Shown one piece after another: positions 10,588 through 23,677 of a DNA stretch of 64,000 bases. This DNA comes from Panax quinquefolius (Eukaryota; Streptophyta; Magnoliopsida; Apiales; Araliaceae): positions 40,910,464 through 40,974,463 of the forward strand of contig CM035162.1 of NCBI GenBank assembly GCA_020205615.1, given 5' to 3'. The translations under genes were made by a program, and so were the position numbers. The first letter of the stretch is position 1. Each line of letters begins with the position of its first letter. Below the pieces are notes generated by a model that was given only the letters and a program-made list of their open reading frames with translations, was not told where the DNA came from and did not search any database.

Positions 10588-13198
10588 AGTACAGATAAAA
10601 GTCCTTAACATTATCAATTTGATTGATCAATTAGGACAACTATTTTTGTCATGGATGGAGAGTTGAGCCAAGATTTGATCTTGCACTCACTCCCGGACTC
10701 CTTTCACAATTGTTGTGAATTTTTCATATAAACAAGCTAGATATCAGCCTCGCTAATTTGCTTAACATATTGAAAAATGTTGAGAGTCACTGTCCAACCA
10801 AGAAAGATCAAGTCTTACTGGTAGGGGCCAAAGGATCTTCTGAAAAGAAGAACGATTCAAAGAAGGTAAATAGAAAGGCATAAACAAAGGATAATAAGAA
10901 TAAAATCGATACGGATAGCAAATGAGTTTGCTTCCACTACAATAAGCTCGGACATCGGAAAGAAACTGCAGAAGCATCTTGCGTAAGCTAACCAAAGAAG
11001 CTTAGTGAAGTTTTGGTTATAAATACAAATTTGTTCATGATTTAAAATAATTTTTCTTTAAGTCAATGTTCTACTTGGGTATTGGATACCGACTTTGGTT
11101 ATCATAAATATAGATTTATGAAGGACCAAGCGTAAGTAGAAAGTTAAACAAAGATAAGTAATCCTATGTGTGGAAAATGAAGCAAAGGTTGTCAGATTAG
11201 CTATAGAAACTTATAGTTTAAGATCGCCTACTGGCAAATCAATTAAGTCAATAAGTTGTTATTGTATTCCAATTCTTGTTAGAAACATTATTTCCATTTT
11301 ATTGTTGACAATAAAATTTTTGGTATTATAATTAAGAACAATTGTTGTTCTATTTATAATAATAATGTTTCAGATAGAATCGAAAGATTACTTAATGGAT
11401 TTTGTATACTTGACTTACGTGAAAATTATTTTTGTAAATTGAACAAACTAGTATAAGAAAAGGAGATGATCATTCAAAGAGTTGAATGTATGTATTTGTT
11501 GAAATACAAGTGTGAATTATTTGAAAGGTTCAAAGAATTCGAAGTGAAACAAATTTGCAAAGTATTAAGACTCTTTGATTAGATCAAGGAATAAATACTT
11601 GTACAATAAGTTTCTAGATCATCTCAAATGGTTTTTTCATAATGGACACCTCGTGATACGTAATAATTGATTGATGTATCCGAAAGGAAAAATCGCATAC
11701 CTTGTTGGACATGAAATGCGGTCCATAATGATTTTACCGACATTCCAAAGATTCTTCAGGGTCATGTCCTAGAAATGGTCAGATATCTACTAAAAAGGTA
11801 ACCTCAAAATCCATTTCCCCAAGACTCCATAAAAGTTATGGACAGGAGGATTACTAATCTTAAGTATGTTAAGTTAAGGGGTTGTCCAACTTATGTGAAA
11901 ATGTTTCAAAGGATAAGCTTGGGACAAGATTTGACAAGTACAATTTGTGGGACATCCTAAAGTAAGTTTAGGGTATATGTTCTATAATCCTACTTAGCAA
12001 AAGGTGTTTGTTGCGAAACACGCTGCCTTCTAAGATAAAGGTGTTTATTATTGAAGGGGCTAGTGGGAGGATAATAGATCTTGAAGAGTTCAAGAACCAC
12101 AAAACACTATAAGTCAAATAAGAGGAACCTATAGATAGACCTATTGTACCACAACCGAATTGTAAATCTGGAATAGTACCGAAGATACCTAGGAGGTATG
12201 GATTCACCATAGATGATGATGATGAGGTACACATCATAAAAGATGATGATCCTGTTACATACGATGAGGTAAGAGTTCTAGTGTGTACAAAAGGGACAGT
12301 GGGAGCGCCGTGACATTCCTAATATTATATGTTGATATACTACAGATAAGGAATGACATACTAATGCTACAATCAGTAATGATAAAGTTGTCTAAATATT
12401 CCTCCATGAATGGTTTGGGAAGAGTATCTTAATTGGGGATAAAATCTATATAGATAGATACAAGAGGATGCTCGACTTAACCCAATGAACGTATATTCAT
12501 TTGATGCTAAAGTCGTTTAGCATGGCAAACTCCAAGAGATGTTTCATGTCGATGAGCTATGGAGTGTATCTCTTAATAGTCCCCACAGACTCACGAAAGA
12601 GAGGTCGCATGAGTGACAATCATGTATGCAATGAAATGCACGAGACCGATGTTGATCACCATATTATGGAGAAGTTCACTATGAGTCGTTGAAAAATATC
12701 TTAAAGTGCTTAACCCAAGCACTAAGGATGTGATCATATTCATGGTGGGTCTAAATTAAAACTAGAGGGCTTAACGAGACTCAAGTTTTTTCGCATGCAC
12801 CAAGATGACGTAAAATCTACTTTAAGGTAAAGCGTTATCTTTAACAATGGTGCGTTGAATTGAAAAGGTTCCAAACAAAGAAAGAGTTCTTTGGTTTAGT
12901 GATAAAGACAAAGTATATAGCTATAAATGAAGTCGCAAGTTGATTGTTTGGATTAAAAGTTCATTCGTAACTAGGAATAGTTCCTAAGTCTCATCTTGGA
13001 TCAAAACATGTGTTGTGGCACTTTCATTTGATTATTAGAATCATTGAAAGATGGGAAATCACTATAAAGATAGTGGACTCTCAAGAACAACATTACATAT
13101 CCATTAACTAAAGCTTATCCAACAAAGCAGGATAATCGTCCACTTAGAGAGAAGAGTATGAGATACCATGACGATTGGCTTTAGTGCAAGTGGGAGAT
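10588..13198 (+). pseudogene. Degraded Copia gag-pol, right part of the interrupted unit
   Basis: This is the continuation of 1-1250 and parallels 17671-20293. In order it shows gag C-terminal remnants, a zinc-knuckle remnant (about 10920-10980), a protease-like block (about 11170-11450), an integrase tail (about 11640-12080), RT fragments with 'LRIRNDI' (about 12340-12450), and an RNase H end before the purine tract. Stops and frameshifts occur throughout, so no product is expected. Ends at the polypurine tract 13188-13198. Confidence 0.82.
13188..13198 (+). promoter_or_regulatory. Polypurine tract before the shared LTR
   Basis: AAGTGGGAGAT directly precedes the TG of the LTR at 13199. It shows that this LTR is the 3' LTR of the left unit. 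Confidence 0.85.
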
Positions 13199-15050
13199 TG
13201 AAAGTAGTATGCACACAAGCCAATCATGTTTGATGATAAAGCATATCCTTTGTAGAATAATCTTATTCATTTATTAATAAAAATATTAATTTATTAAAGG
13301 CTTTTAATTATCTACATGATCTTTGTTTTATAATATGTGATAAACCCATAGTTTTAAGCAATGCTTTTAGAATAATGATGATGATCATTCTAATGAGATC
13401 TAAATTCTTAGAAAGATTAAAACTAAAATAGTTCCCAATCATTGGATTACTAAATTGAGGATTAGTGAATCCGGATAGATTGGTACATACGTTGCTTGCT
13501 CATTGGATGAGGATGATTGATTTCATGATCATTTGTGTGGAAACACTAAAGTAAGTATGTAGGTGCTTATTAGAGAATAAGTTCACTGAACGTGGCTAGC
13601 TAAGGAATACCTAATGGAGTTTTACTTGCTGTCAATAGAATTCTGTAGTGATAGTAAAGACAAGTGATCCTTGGACTTGAGATCATCATAGTATCTTGTG
13701 TATGATGAGTTATACTTTGACTTATTCCTTAAGACCCTTAGGGTATATCAAAGGGTATGCTTGGGTATAATAAGTTGTACATGGAGATAATGTATGATCA
13801 ATAAAAATCTACCACTTATATAAAAAGAAGAGAAATGTCCTATGTGATTCGATAAATGACAACCCTAAGTAGTCCTTGGCAAAGGTAATGAAATTAGAAA
13901 GGAGTTTCTAATTTGCATTATTTGGTGTTTTGCATTTAAGGATCGAAATACATATAATTAAATAAAATAAGACTTGACAAAGAATTCCATGTCTTATATT
14001 TAATTGGGACATTGTATGGTGGAAGGATTGAATTATACAGTAACTATTTACTCAAAGGTTCTTTTATGATTAATGTTGAAATCTATATTATCTGGAAAGT
14101 CGTTGATCGCTAGGAGGCTTATCCCTATTGTAGAATAAATATTATTTATTTAAATAAATTAATTGTTTAATTTATTTATTTAAATAAGATTAGAATTGTT
14201 CTAATTGATTTATTCACAACCTGTTTAATATGGAGAACCTAAAGGGTCACACCATAAAAGGAAGAATAATTATTTAAGAAGTTAATGGCATAATCGTAAT
14301 AATATATTATGTATATTTAATTTAATCTATGGTGATAGAATAAATTAAATAGCTTAATATTTATTATTTAATATTTTAGAAATATTAAATATAAATTAAT
14401 AAGAGGAGTCTTATTAATATTATTACAATTATTATTATTATTTTAATTTCTATAAGAGTTTAGGAATTAATTTAATATAAGTACTCTCATATATTCCTAA
14501 TTGGATTAGGAAGGAAAATTAGTTAAAGGAGTTTAATTAATTATCCCTAATAAGATCAGGGAGGCCCTTTAATTAAAAGGGTTTAATTAAATAATACCTT
14601 ATTTTAATAGGGTTACTTGATATCTTTATAAGAGGAGTCTTATATCAGATATCAAGACTACGTTATAATTCCAATGGTTGGAGAGTACACTCCTTTTCTA
14701 TAGAGATAGAAAAACTAGGGTTTAGCCAACCACACATCTTCTTGAATTCTTCTTCTTCCTTGGTGGATCACCTCTAGAGGCCAAACACTTTGGGTGGCTA
14801 ACGTTGATCAAAGGAAGGAACCAAACCCGTGGATTCAAGTTGAACGCGAAAAGGATTGGAGGTGAACTTGTACACGAGGAAGCTTCGGATCTTCAAGGGT
14901 ATGTTTCTTATTCATCTTTTTTCGCTTAATTAATAATTGTGCATAAAGGGTGATCCGGGTATATGGTTTGTAAAATTTTAAACTCTAATTTTACACGTTT
15001 AAATTTATTTATGCAATTTGATTGCATTCTTGAATATTACAAACCTAACA
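13199..15050 (+). repeat. Copia LTR shared by two tandem units
   Basis: It starts TGAAAGTAGTATGC and ends CAAACCTAACA. A polypurine tract lies on its left and a primer binding site on its right, so it is both the 3' LTR of the left unit and the 5' LTR of the right unit. At 1852 bp it is close to the LTR at 20294-22143 (1850 bp). LTR-int-LTR-int-LTR arrays are usually explained by unequal or intra-element recombination between LTRs. Confidence 0.92.
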
Positions 15051-15051
15051 G

Positions 15052-15065
15052 TGGTATCAGAGCCA
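15052..15065 (+). promoter_or_regulatory. Primer binding site (initiator Met tRNA type)
   Basis: TGGTATCAGAGCCA lies one base after the LTR. It is the standard plant Copia PBS. Confidence 0.92.
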
Positions 15066-15408
15066 AACCTTATGCGAATTATTAATTGTTTAATTTTATA
15101 TGTATATTGATATGTGTTTAGAACAATTTAATTGGGCATAATTTTATTGTGTAAAATTTTAAAAAAAGATTTACGAAATCTGTTTTTGTGATACCTGATT
15201 TCGTATAATCTCGAGATTCGCGCCACCTGATAAAACGTTAAAGTATTCAGTAAGAATTTGATTCTGCAAGCCTGATACATGTTAAGCACGTGGTCACCAT
15301 GATTTCATTTATTTTTTTTTAAAACAAAGGCTGCTGAATTCGTGTTATGTTTTATTATCTTTAATTGGAGTTAATGGCCACACTTTACTGGACTTCTAAA
15401 AGGGACGC

Positions 15409-15478
<70 letters not shown>

Positions 15479-17344
15479 AATATTATATATATTTTTTAAT
15501 AATTTTATAATTAAAATAAAAGTTTATTTTAATATTAAAATAAAAGGTTTATTTTAATTTTAAAATTAAAATTTCATGCTAACTAATTAGAGTTGGATTT
15601 GGATTCCATGATAACTAATTGGAGTTGAAATTGGATTCTATGTTTCTTTAAATAAAGGAGTTTATTTATATATGAAATAAGATTTCATATTATTCAAAAT
15701 AAAAGAGTTTATTTGTGAATAGGAAAAAGAATCAGTCTTTCCTTAAATAAAGGAGTTTATTTAGATATGAAATAAGATTTCATATTATTCCAAATAAAAG
15801 AGTTTATTTGTGAATAGGAAAGAGAATTCGTGTTTCCTTTAATAAAGGAGTTATTTTTTACTTGGAATTGATTCCATAATTAATTAAAATAAAGGAGTTT
15901 ATTTTGATTAAAGATTTTGATTAAAATAAAATAGTTTATTTTATTCAAAATTGGATAAATTAAAATAAAATAGTTTTATTTTGATTTAAATTTGGATTAA
16001 AATAAAGGAGTTTATTTTGATTCAAAATTAGATTTTATACTAACTAAATTTGCCCATTAAATGATATCAATATATATATATATATTAAATGTTTATTATT
16101 CATGAGATGAATGTTATTTATTGATGCATATGATGATGTATATGATAATAAATGGGATTGATTATGACTATCAATTAAATGTGATTGGATTTTATTTTAG
16201 TTGGATGCATGAATGTATGGGTTTTATTAAATGGGTCTCATGCGTTGCCTTCTCTAATTTTCTTAATGTAAATTTTATCTCTCTCCTATGTACTTCCCTC
16301 GATCACGATCAAGGTTTCTATTTATTTTAAATAGTTTTGTAATAGGAATAGTTAGAATTATTTTGAAGAATTGGAGATCAAGGACAAGAAGCGCGTGAAG
16401 AAGATCCGCTTTGTAATGGAGCCCCGGGTTTAAATGTAATAGTTATATTTAAATATTAATTCTTGCACCCCTGGGGTTTGACCTTTTGGTTCACTTGGTG
16501 GCTCTAGTGAACCAAACTAGAATAAAAGTCCATAATCAATCCGTAGAATATAGTATTCTATATGTGCATGCTTATACTATATATATTATATATTATGCAA
16601 ACATGCTTCGCATGTTCATTAATATAATGACGTATTTTATATATATATATGTGCATGCGCTAAAACAAGATGAGACATTTTAATAACAAACCCTCAAATT
16701 TTTATATTAAGTCCTAAGCGCTCAAAGATATTTGGAATATCGAACGTCGCCTTCTAGCATGATAAAATTAATAGAGTATTAAATATTTAATATGAGTTTG
16801 TTGTGTCACCACAAGGCAAGTATTAAGTTTTTAAGATGTTAATTTATCACATTTGATGCTTATAAAGAAAATTGAACAATATTGTTTTGTTGTGTCACCA
16901 CAAGGATGATATTTTTCTTTTTGAATATATGGAGTGCTAGGTCGACTTAACTTGGATAATTTTGATTCTGATGTGCCACCACTTGATCAAAATAATCTAA
17001 GAGGCAAAAGAAAAGGAGTTGCATAGTTGATGTAATTGACAAAAGTTGTCTACCTATTTATTTATATATAGTTTGTTGTGTCACCACAAGGCAATATACA
17101 TTTGAAATGGGATCTTTATTCTCACTAGCAAATCTTTAATTAGATTTTGCCGAACTATATATAAGTGAGGGTAATATAGTTTGAAGAAAATAGTGGGAGA
17201 TACCAATTGAAAAACAAAGACCTAAATTATTTTGTAATTAATAAAAGAATGTATGTTAAAATGTTGTTAATTACAAATTCATTTACGTAATTTTACAATG
17301 TCTAAATTACTATCACCGCTAAACATATTAGATGTTATTTAACC
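15066..17344 (+). other. Long non-coding leader of the right Copia unit
   Basis: A 60-bp TA microsatellite (15414-15473) is followed by short AT-rich direct repeats around 'AATAAAGGAGTTTATT' (about 15640-16020) and a small open frame at 16121-16330. Next come the conserved hairpin (16485-16494 with 16507-16516) and three GTTGTGTCACCACAAGG motifs (16800-16816, 16889-16905, 17075-17091). No protein domain is recognisable. The leader is unusually long relative to the coding part. Confidence 0.7.
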
Positions 17345-20293
17345 AAACCGTATTAAACTGGATTGGTTAAGGAATTTGAGAATAGTTCTCATGGTCGAAA
17401 AGTTATCTTATGTCCTTAATACGCCTATCCTCGCAATGGTTGCGCATAATGCCTCTGAGGAAGACATTGCTACTTTTAGAAAGTGGCAAGATGATGCACA
17501 ATTGGCTCAATGCATCATGCTCAGATCTATGAGTAACGAGCTTCAGCCACAAGATGAAACTATGGATGCTTCTACTATATTCCTGCACATCAAGTAGTTG
17601 ATGGTGAGGAAAGTAGGACCGATAGATATCGATATCTAAGGAGCTCTTCCGATCTAGAATGACCGATGACACTACAGTGCAGATAAAAGTCCTTAACATT
17701 ATCAATTTGATTGATCAATTAGGACAACGAGTTTTGTCATGGATGGAGAGTTGAGCCAAGATTTGATCTTGCACTCACTCCCTACTCCTTTCACAATTGT
17801 TGTGAATTTTTCATATGAACAAGATAGATATTAGCCTCATTGATTTGCTTAACATATTGAAAATGTTGAGAGTCACCATCAACCAAGAAAGATCAAGTCT
17901 TACTAGTAGGGGCCAAAGGATCTTCCTCAAAAGAAGAACGATTCAAAGAAGGTAAATAGAAAGGCATAAACAAAGGATAATAAGAATAAAATCGATACGG
18001 ATAGCAAAATGAGTTTGCTTCCACTACAATAAGCTCGATGACACGGGAAAGAAATCGCAAGAAGCATCTTGCAGAAGCTAACCAAAGAAGCTTAGTGAAG
18101 TTTTGGTTACAAATACAAATTTGTTCATGATTTAAAATAATTTTTTCTTTAAGTCAAGGTTTTACTTGGGTATTGGATACCGACTTTGGTTATCATAAAT
18201 ATAGATTTATGAAGGGACCAAGCAGAAGTAGAAAGTTAAACAAAGATAAGTAATCCTATGTGTGGAAAATAAAGCAAAGGTTGCTGCATTATCTATAGAA
18301 ACTTATAGTTTAGCACGGCCTACGGGAAAATCTATTAAGTCAATAAGTTGTTATTGTATTCCAATTCTTGTTAGAAACATTATTTCCATTTTATTGTTAG
18401 ACAATAAAATTTTTGGTATTATAATTAAGAACAATTTTTGTTCTATTTATAATAATAATGTTTCGTATAGAACTGAAAGATTACTTAATGGATTTTGTAT
18501 ACTTGACTTACGTGAAAAATTATTTTGTAAATTGAACAAACTAGTATAAGAAAAGGAGATGATCATTCAAAGAGTTGAATGTATGTATTTGTTGAAATAC
18601 AAGTGTGAATAATTTGAAAGGTTCAAAGAATTCAGAAGTGAAACAAATTTACAAAGTATTAAGACTCTTTGATTAGATCAAGGAATAAATACTTGTGCAA
18701 TAAGTTTCTAGATCATCTCAAATGGTTTTTCTCATAATGGACACCTCATGATACGTAATAATTGATTGATGTATCTGAAAGGAAAAATCGTACCTTGTTG
18801 GACATGAAGCGCGTCCATAATGATTTTATCGACATTCCAAAGATTCTTCTGTGGTCATGTCCTAGAAATGGTCGTATATCTACACTTTTAAAAGGTAACC
18901 TCAAAATCCTACCCAAGACTCCATAAAAGTTATGGACAGGAGGATTACTAATCTTAAGTATGTTAAGTTAAGGGGTTGTCCAACTTATGTGAAAATGTTT
19001 CAAAGGATAAGCTTGGGACAAGATTTGACAAGTACAATTTGTGGGACATCCTAAAGTAAGTTTAGGGTATATGTTCTATAATCCTACTTAGCAAAAGGTG
19101 TTTTTTACGAAACACGCTTTCTTCTAGATAAAGGTGTTTATTATTGAAGGGCTAGTGGGAGGATAATAGATCTTGAAGAGTTCAAGAACCACAAAACACT
19201 ATAAGTCAAATAAGAGGAACCTATAGATGAACCTATTGTACCACAAAATCAATCGTAATCTGAATAGTATCAAGATACCTAGGAGGTATGGATTCATCAT
19301 AGATGATGATGATGAGGTACACATCATAAAAGATGATGATCCAAAGAATATACGATGAGGTAAGAGTTCTAGTGTGTACAAAGGGACAAAGATGAGCGCC
19401 GTGACATTCCTAATATTATATGTTAATATACTACGGATAAGGAATGACATACTAATGCTACAATCAGTAATGATAAAGTTGTCTAAACATTCCTCTATGA
19501 ATGGTTTGGGAAGAGTATCTTAATTGGGGATAAAATCTATATAGATAGATACAAGAGGATGCTCGACTTAACCCAATGAACGTATATTCATTTGATGCTA
19601 AAGTCGTTTAGCATGGCAAACTCCAAGAGATGTCTCATGTCGATGAGCTATGGAGTGTATCTCTCTTAATAGTCCCCACAGACTCCTGAAAAGAGAGGTC
19701 GCATGAGTGACAATCATGTATGCAATGAAATGTACAAGACCGATGTTGATCACCATATTATGGAGAAGTTCACTATGAGTCGCTGAAAACATCTTAAAGT
19801 GCTTAACCCAAGACACTAAGGATGTGATCATATTCATGGTGGGTCTAAATTAAAACTAGAGGGCTTAATGACTCAAGTTTTTCGTATGCACCAAGATGAC
19901 AAAAAAATCCACTTTAAGGTAAAGCGTTATCTTTAACAAAGGTGCAAAGTTGAATTGAAAAGGTTCCAACAAAGAAAGAGTTGTTTGGTTTAGTGATAAA
20001 GACAAAGTATATAGCTATAAATGAAGTCTATAAGTTGATTGTTTGGATTAAAAGTTCATTACGTAACTAGGAATAGTTCCTAAGTCTCATCTTGGATCTA
20101 AACATGTGTCAGTGGCACTTTCATTTGATTATTAGAATCATCGAAAGATGGGAAATCACTATAAAGATAGTGGACTCTCATGAACAACATTACATATCCA
20201 TTAACTAAAGCTTATCCAACAGCAGGATAATCGTCACTTAGAGAAGAAGAGTATGAGATACCATGACGATTGGCTTTAGTGCAAGTGGGAGAT
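17345..20293 (+). pseudogene. Degraded Copia gag-pol of the right unit
   Basis: The gag start is the best preserved part: 17376-17597 reads 'SEEDIATFRKWQDDAQLAQC' and 'MDASTIFLHIK'. A zinc-knuckle remnant (about 18010-18080) follows, then a protease-like block with LDTDFGYH in place of the usual LDTG (about 18170) and 18262-18549 with CYCIPILVRNIISI. An integrase C-terminal fragment (about 18690-19200), RT fragments with 'LRIRNDI' (19430-19450) and an RNase H end complete it. Coding sequence is only about 2.9 kb and interrupted throughout. The polypurine tract GTGCAAGTGGGAGAT ends it at 20293. Mobilisation, if any, would have needed proteins from another element. Confidence 0.82.
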
Positions 20294-22143
20294 TGAAAGT
20301 AGTATGCACACAAGCCAATCATGTTTGATGATAAAGCATATCCTTTGTAACAATCTTATTCATTTATTAATAAAAAGTTTTAATTTATTAAAGGCTTTTA
20401 ATTATCTACATGATGTTGTTTTATAATATGTGATAAACCCATAGTTTTAAGCAATACTTTTAGAATAATGATGATGATCATTCTAATGAGATCTAAATTC
20501 TTAGAAAGCTTAAAACTAAAATAGTTCCCAATCATTGGATTACTAAATTGGGGATTAGTGAATCCTGGATAGATTGGTACATACGCTGTCTTTTGCTCAT
20601 TGGATGAGGATGATTGATCTCATGATCATTTGTGTGGAGACACTAAAGCAAGTATGTAGGTGCTTTTTAGAGAATAAGTTCACTGAACGTGGCTTGCTAA
20701 GGAATACCTAATGGAGTTTTACTTGCCTGTCAATAGGAATTCCTGTATTGATAGTAGTAAAAGTGATCCTTGGACTTGAGATCATCATAGTATCTTATGT
20801 ATGATGAGTTATACTTTGACTTATTCCTTAAGACCCTTAGGGTATATCAAAGGGTATGCTTGGGTATAATAAGTTGTACATGGAGATAATGTATGATCAA
20901 TAAAGAATCTACCACTTATTAAAAGAAGAGAAATGTCCTATGTGATTCGATAAATGACAACCCTAGTAGTCCTTAGGTAAGGCGTAATGAAATTAGAAAG
21001 GAGTTTCTAATTTGCATTATTTGGTGTTGTGCATTTAAGGATCGAAATACATATAATTAAATAAAATAAGACTTGACAAAGAATTCCATGTTTTATATTT
21101 AATTGGGACATTGTATGGTGGAAGGATTGAATTGCATTAACTATTTACTCAAAGGTTCTTTTTATGATTAATGTTGAAATCTATATTATCCGGAAAGTCG
21201 TTGGCCATAGGGAGGCTTATCCCTATCAGAGAATAAATATTATTTATTTAAATAAATTAATTGTTTAATTTATTTATTCAAATAAGATTAGAATTGTTCT
21301 AATTGATTTATTCACAACCTAGCTTAATATGGAGAAACTAAAGGGTCACACCATAAAAGGAAGAATAATTATTTAAGAAGTTAATGGCATAATCGTAATA
21401 ATATGTTATGTATATTTAATTTAATCTATGGTGATAGAATAAATTAAATAGCTTAATATTTTATTATTTAATATTTTAGAAATATTAAATATAAATTAAT
21501 AAGAGGAGTCTTATTAATATTATTACAATTATTATTATTATTTTAATTTCTAAAAGAGTTTAGGAATTAATTTAATATAAGTATCTCTCATATATTCCTA
21601 ATTGGATTAGGAAGGAAAATTAGTTAAATGAGTTTAATTAATTATCCCTAATAAGATTAGGGAGCCCTTTAATTAAAAGGGTTTAATTAAATAATACCTT
21701 ATTTTAATAGGGTTACTTGATATCTTTATAAGAGGAGTCTTATATCGGATATCAAGACTACGTTATAATTCCAATGGTTGGAGAAAGACGTTCTTTTCTA
21801 TAGAGATAGAAAAACTAGGGTTTAGCCAACCACCCATCTTCTTGAATTCTTCTTCTTCCTCGGTGGATCACCTCTGAGGCCAAACACTTGGGTGGCTAAC
21901 GTTGATCAAAGGAAGGAACCGAACCTTGGTGGATTCAAGTTGAACGAAAAAGGATTGAGGTGAACTTGTACGAGGAAGCTCGGATCTTCAAGGGTATGTT
22001 TTTTATTCATCTTTTTCGCTTAATTAATAATTGTGCATAAAGGCGATCCGTATATGGTTTGTAAAATTTTTAAACTCTGATTTTTACACGTTTTCGCTTA
22101 TTTATGGAATTTGATTGCGTTCTTGAATATTACAAACCTAACA
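20294..22143 (+). repeat. 3' LTR of the right Copia unit, end of the array
   Basis: It starts TGAAAGTAG and ends CCTAACA. A polypurine tract precedes it, but no PBS follows. Instead the sequence continues into a Ty3 gag on the - strand, so the array was inserted into that gag. The left copy of the target duplication lies outside the window. Confidence 0.9.
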
Positions 22144-22823
22144 ATAGCCTCACTCCCCTCCTCATCAATAATCGCCTTCTCCATGAGTGCTGCAAATGTA
22201 GGAATCTGCAACACCGCCACCTTGTTGTAGAGCCAGGGTTTTAATCCCAGCTCAAACCTTCGAGCTTTCCTAGCCTCCGTATCAACTTGATGCGGGGCAA
22301 ACCTAGCTAACTCATTGAATTTTGCGGCGTATTCCCCAACAATCATATTCTCCTGCTTCAATTCTAAAAATTTCACCTCCATCCTAGCCTGCATACTAGG
22401 TGAAAAATAGTTTTTGAAAAACAGTGTTTTGAACCTATCCCGTGTAACTATACCATCTCCTGCCCTTGCCTGATTCGCTTCCCACCAAAAGTTTGCCTCC
22501 CCCTTCATCATGTAAATGGAAAAATCAGTCTTCTGCCCTTCATCTACCCTAGCTACCACAAACGCCTTTTCAATCTCTTTGACCCAAGTTTGGGCTTCAA
22601 CAGGGTCAGTCGTACCTTTGAATTTCGGCGGTCCTACAGCCTTAAAGTCTTTGAAGTTCGCTAAGAGATTATCCGGCTGATTCCCAGCGACTGGTATTCC
22701 TTGTTGCATAGCTTGTGCTACCATGTTTGCAAAGTGTTGCATCGGGTCTTCTTGTTGTTGTCCCTCAACATTGTTGACAGATTCTTCTACCCTTTTATTG
22801 CGAGTTCGACGTCTTGGCGGCAT
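22144..22823 (-). pseudogene. Ty3/Gypsy (chromovirus) gag, truncated by the Copia array
   Basis: From MPPRRRTRNK at 22823 the frame stays open for about 226 codons until the LTR boundary. Residues about 60-215 form a Retrotrans_gag domain (PPKFKGTTDPVEAQTW, then ANFWWEANQ, then YAAKFNELARFAPH). Gag forms the particle shell in the cytoplasm. The zinc knuckles and all of pol would lie left of the array and are not in the window. The frame runs on a few codons into LTR sequence. An upstream in-frame Met exists at 22844, but MPPRRR is the usual type of start for this lineage. Unlike the other chromovirus pieces here, this segment has no frameshift. Confidence 0.85.
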
Positions 22824-23107
22824 TATCTGATTAAATGAAATCATAAATTTAACTTACATTCTAAACCTTATCTCATAAGTTTAATTTATTAAACTTGTTT
22901 CATTACTCAAACATAGATTCATATTCATTTAATTAATATTTTACATAACATAGCACATAATGCTTTAAACATCAGTTATCCCTTGGTGACTACAAAAGTC
23001 GGGATTTACAAACTTGATCATTACAAAAGTTGGGAACATTACATTAAATAGACATACTTATCCTATATATTACATTAAACACACCTACATCACAGAACCT
23101 ATACTAC
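22824..23107 (-). other. AT-rich spacer between zinc-knuckle ORF and gag
   Basis: No gene is seen. It contains two similar segments around 'TACAAAAGT(C/T)GGGA' (about 22990-23035). It may be the untranslated leader of the - strand element. Confidence 0.4.
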
Positions 23108-23665
23108 TTATTTATTACACCTCTTCCTTGGACAACTTTTCGCCTGATGACCTTCTATTCCACAGATAAAACATGCTCCTGGTTTGTAGTCAGGACAATA
23201 CAGAGTAGTATGTCCTTCATAACCGCAAAGGTAACAAATTCTATTCCCTTTCTTCTTATCGGATTTTCCTGAGTTATGGTCTTCTATCTTTCTTTTCCCC
23301 TTCTTGTTCGGAGTTGCATACGACATGTTGCTTGTGGCTCCCATCTGATCAATTTGGATTTTAAGCTTATCTTGTTCTTCTATTGTTTCTATTAACGCTT
23401 GACGCAACTGTCTATTCAACAACTTTTCTATCTCCCACAGCCTTTCCAGAGAAGAAACCTTGTTCCTCAGATCCTGCACCTCCGTTGATGCTTGATCAGC
23501 TTCAAATTTAGTGTCCAAATCGCTATCTGTCATGTCCACCATCTCCGTATCTTGTACTACGTTTTCTATAATAATGACATCGTCTGAGTTGTTTTCGTCG
23601 TGAGCCTCTATTTCAGCTATTGGCTTCGATATCAGCTCGGGTGTATTGGTTTGACCCTTCTTCAT
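23108..23665 (-). CDS. Coiled-coil protein with two CCHC zinc knuckles, upstream of gag
   Basis: The ORF encodes 185 residues with no internal stop. Residues 17-58 are very acidic. Residues about 62-107 look like a coiled coil (leucine/isoleucine heptads, many E, Q and R). Residues 120-141 are lysine-rich. Two CCHC zinc knuckles follow: C144-C147-H152-C157 and C165-C168-H173-C178, spaced C-X2-C-X4-H-X4-C. Such knuckles bind single-stranded nucleic acid and are typical of retroelement gag proteins. It lies 284 bp upstream of a chromovirus gag on the same strand, so it may be an additional ORF of that element. The frame is still open upstream of the Met to the junction at about 23677, so the N terminus may be cut off. 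I do not recognise a named family; a host CCHC protein fragment is the alternative. Confidence 0.6.
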   Translation of the reverse strand: MKKGQTNTPELISKPIAEIEAHDENNSDDVIIIENVVQDTEMVDMTDSDLDTKFEADQASTEVQDLRNKVSSLERLWEIEKLLNRQLRQALIETIEEQDKLKIQIDQMGATSNMSYATPNKKGKRKIEDHNSGKSDKKKGNRICYLCGYEGHTTLYCPDYKPGACFICGIEGHQAKSCPRKRCNK

Positions 23666-23677
23666 GCTATATGCAGA

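Noticed and set aside
22098..22143. C-terminal residues of the gag frame after 'EEGSEAI'
   Set aside because: These codons are in the Copia LTR and are not gag.
1..22143. Endogenous pararetrovirus or other viral insertion
   Set aside because: Gag, LTRs, PBS, purine tracts and 5-bp duplications are those of Copia retrotransposons. No movement or coat protein motif was seen.
23600..23677. N-terminal part of the + strand RT frame ('[14 protein letters not shown]')
   Set aside because: This part is antisense to the zinc-knuckle ORF across the junction. Pol homology begins only at about 23678.
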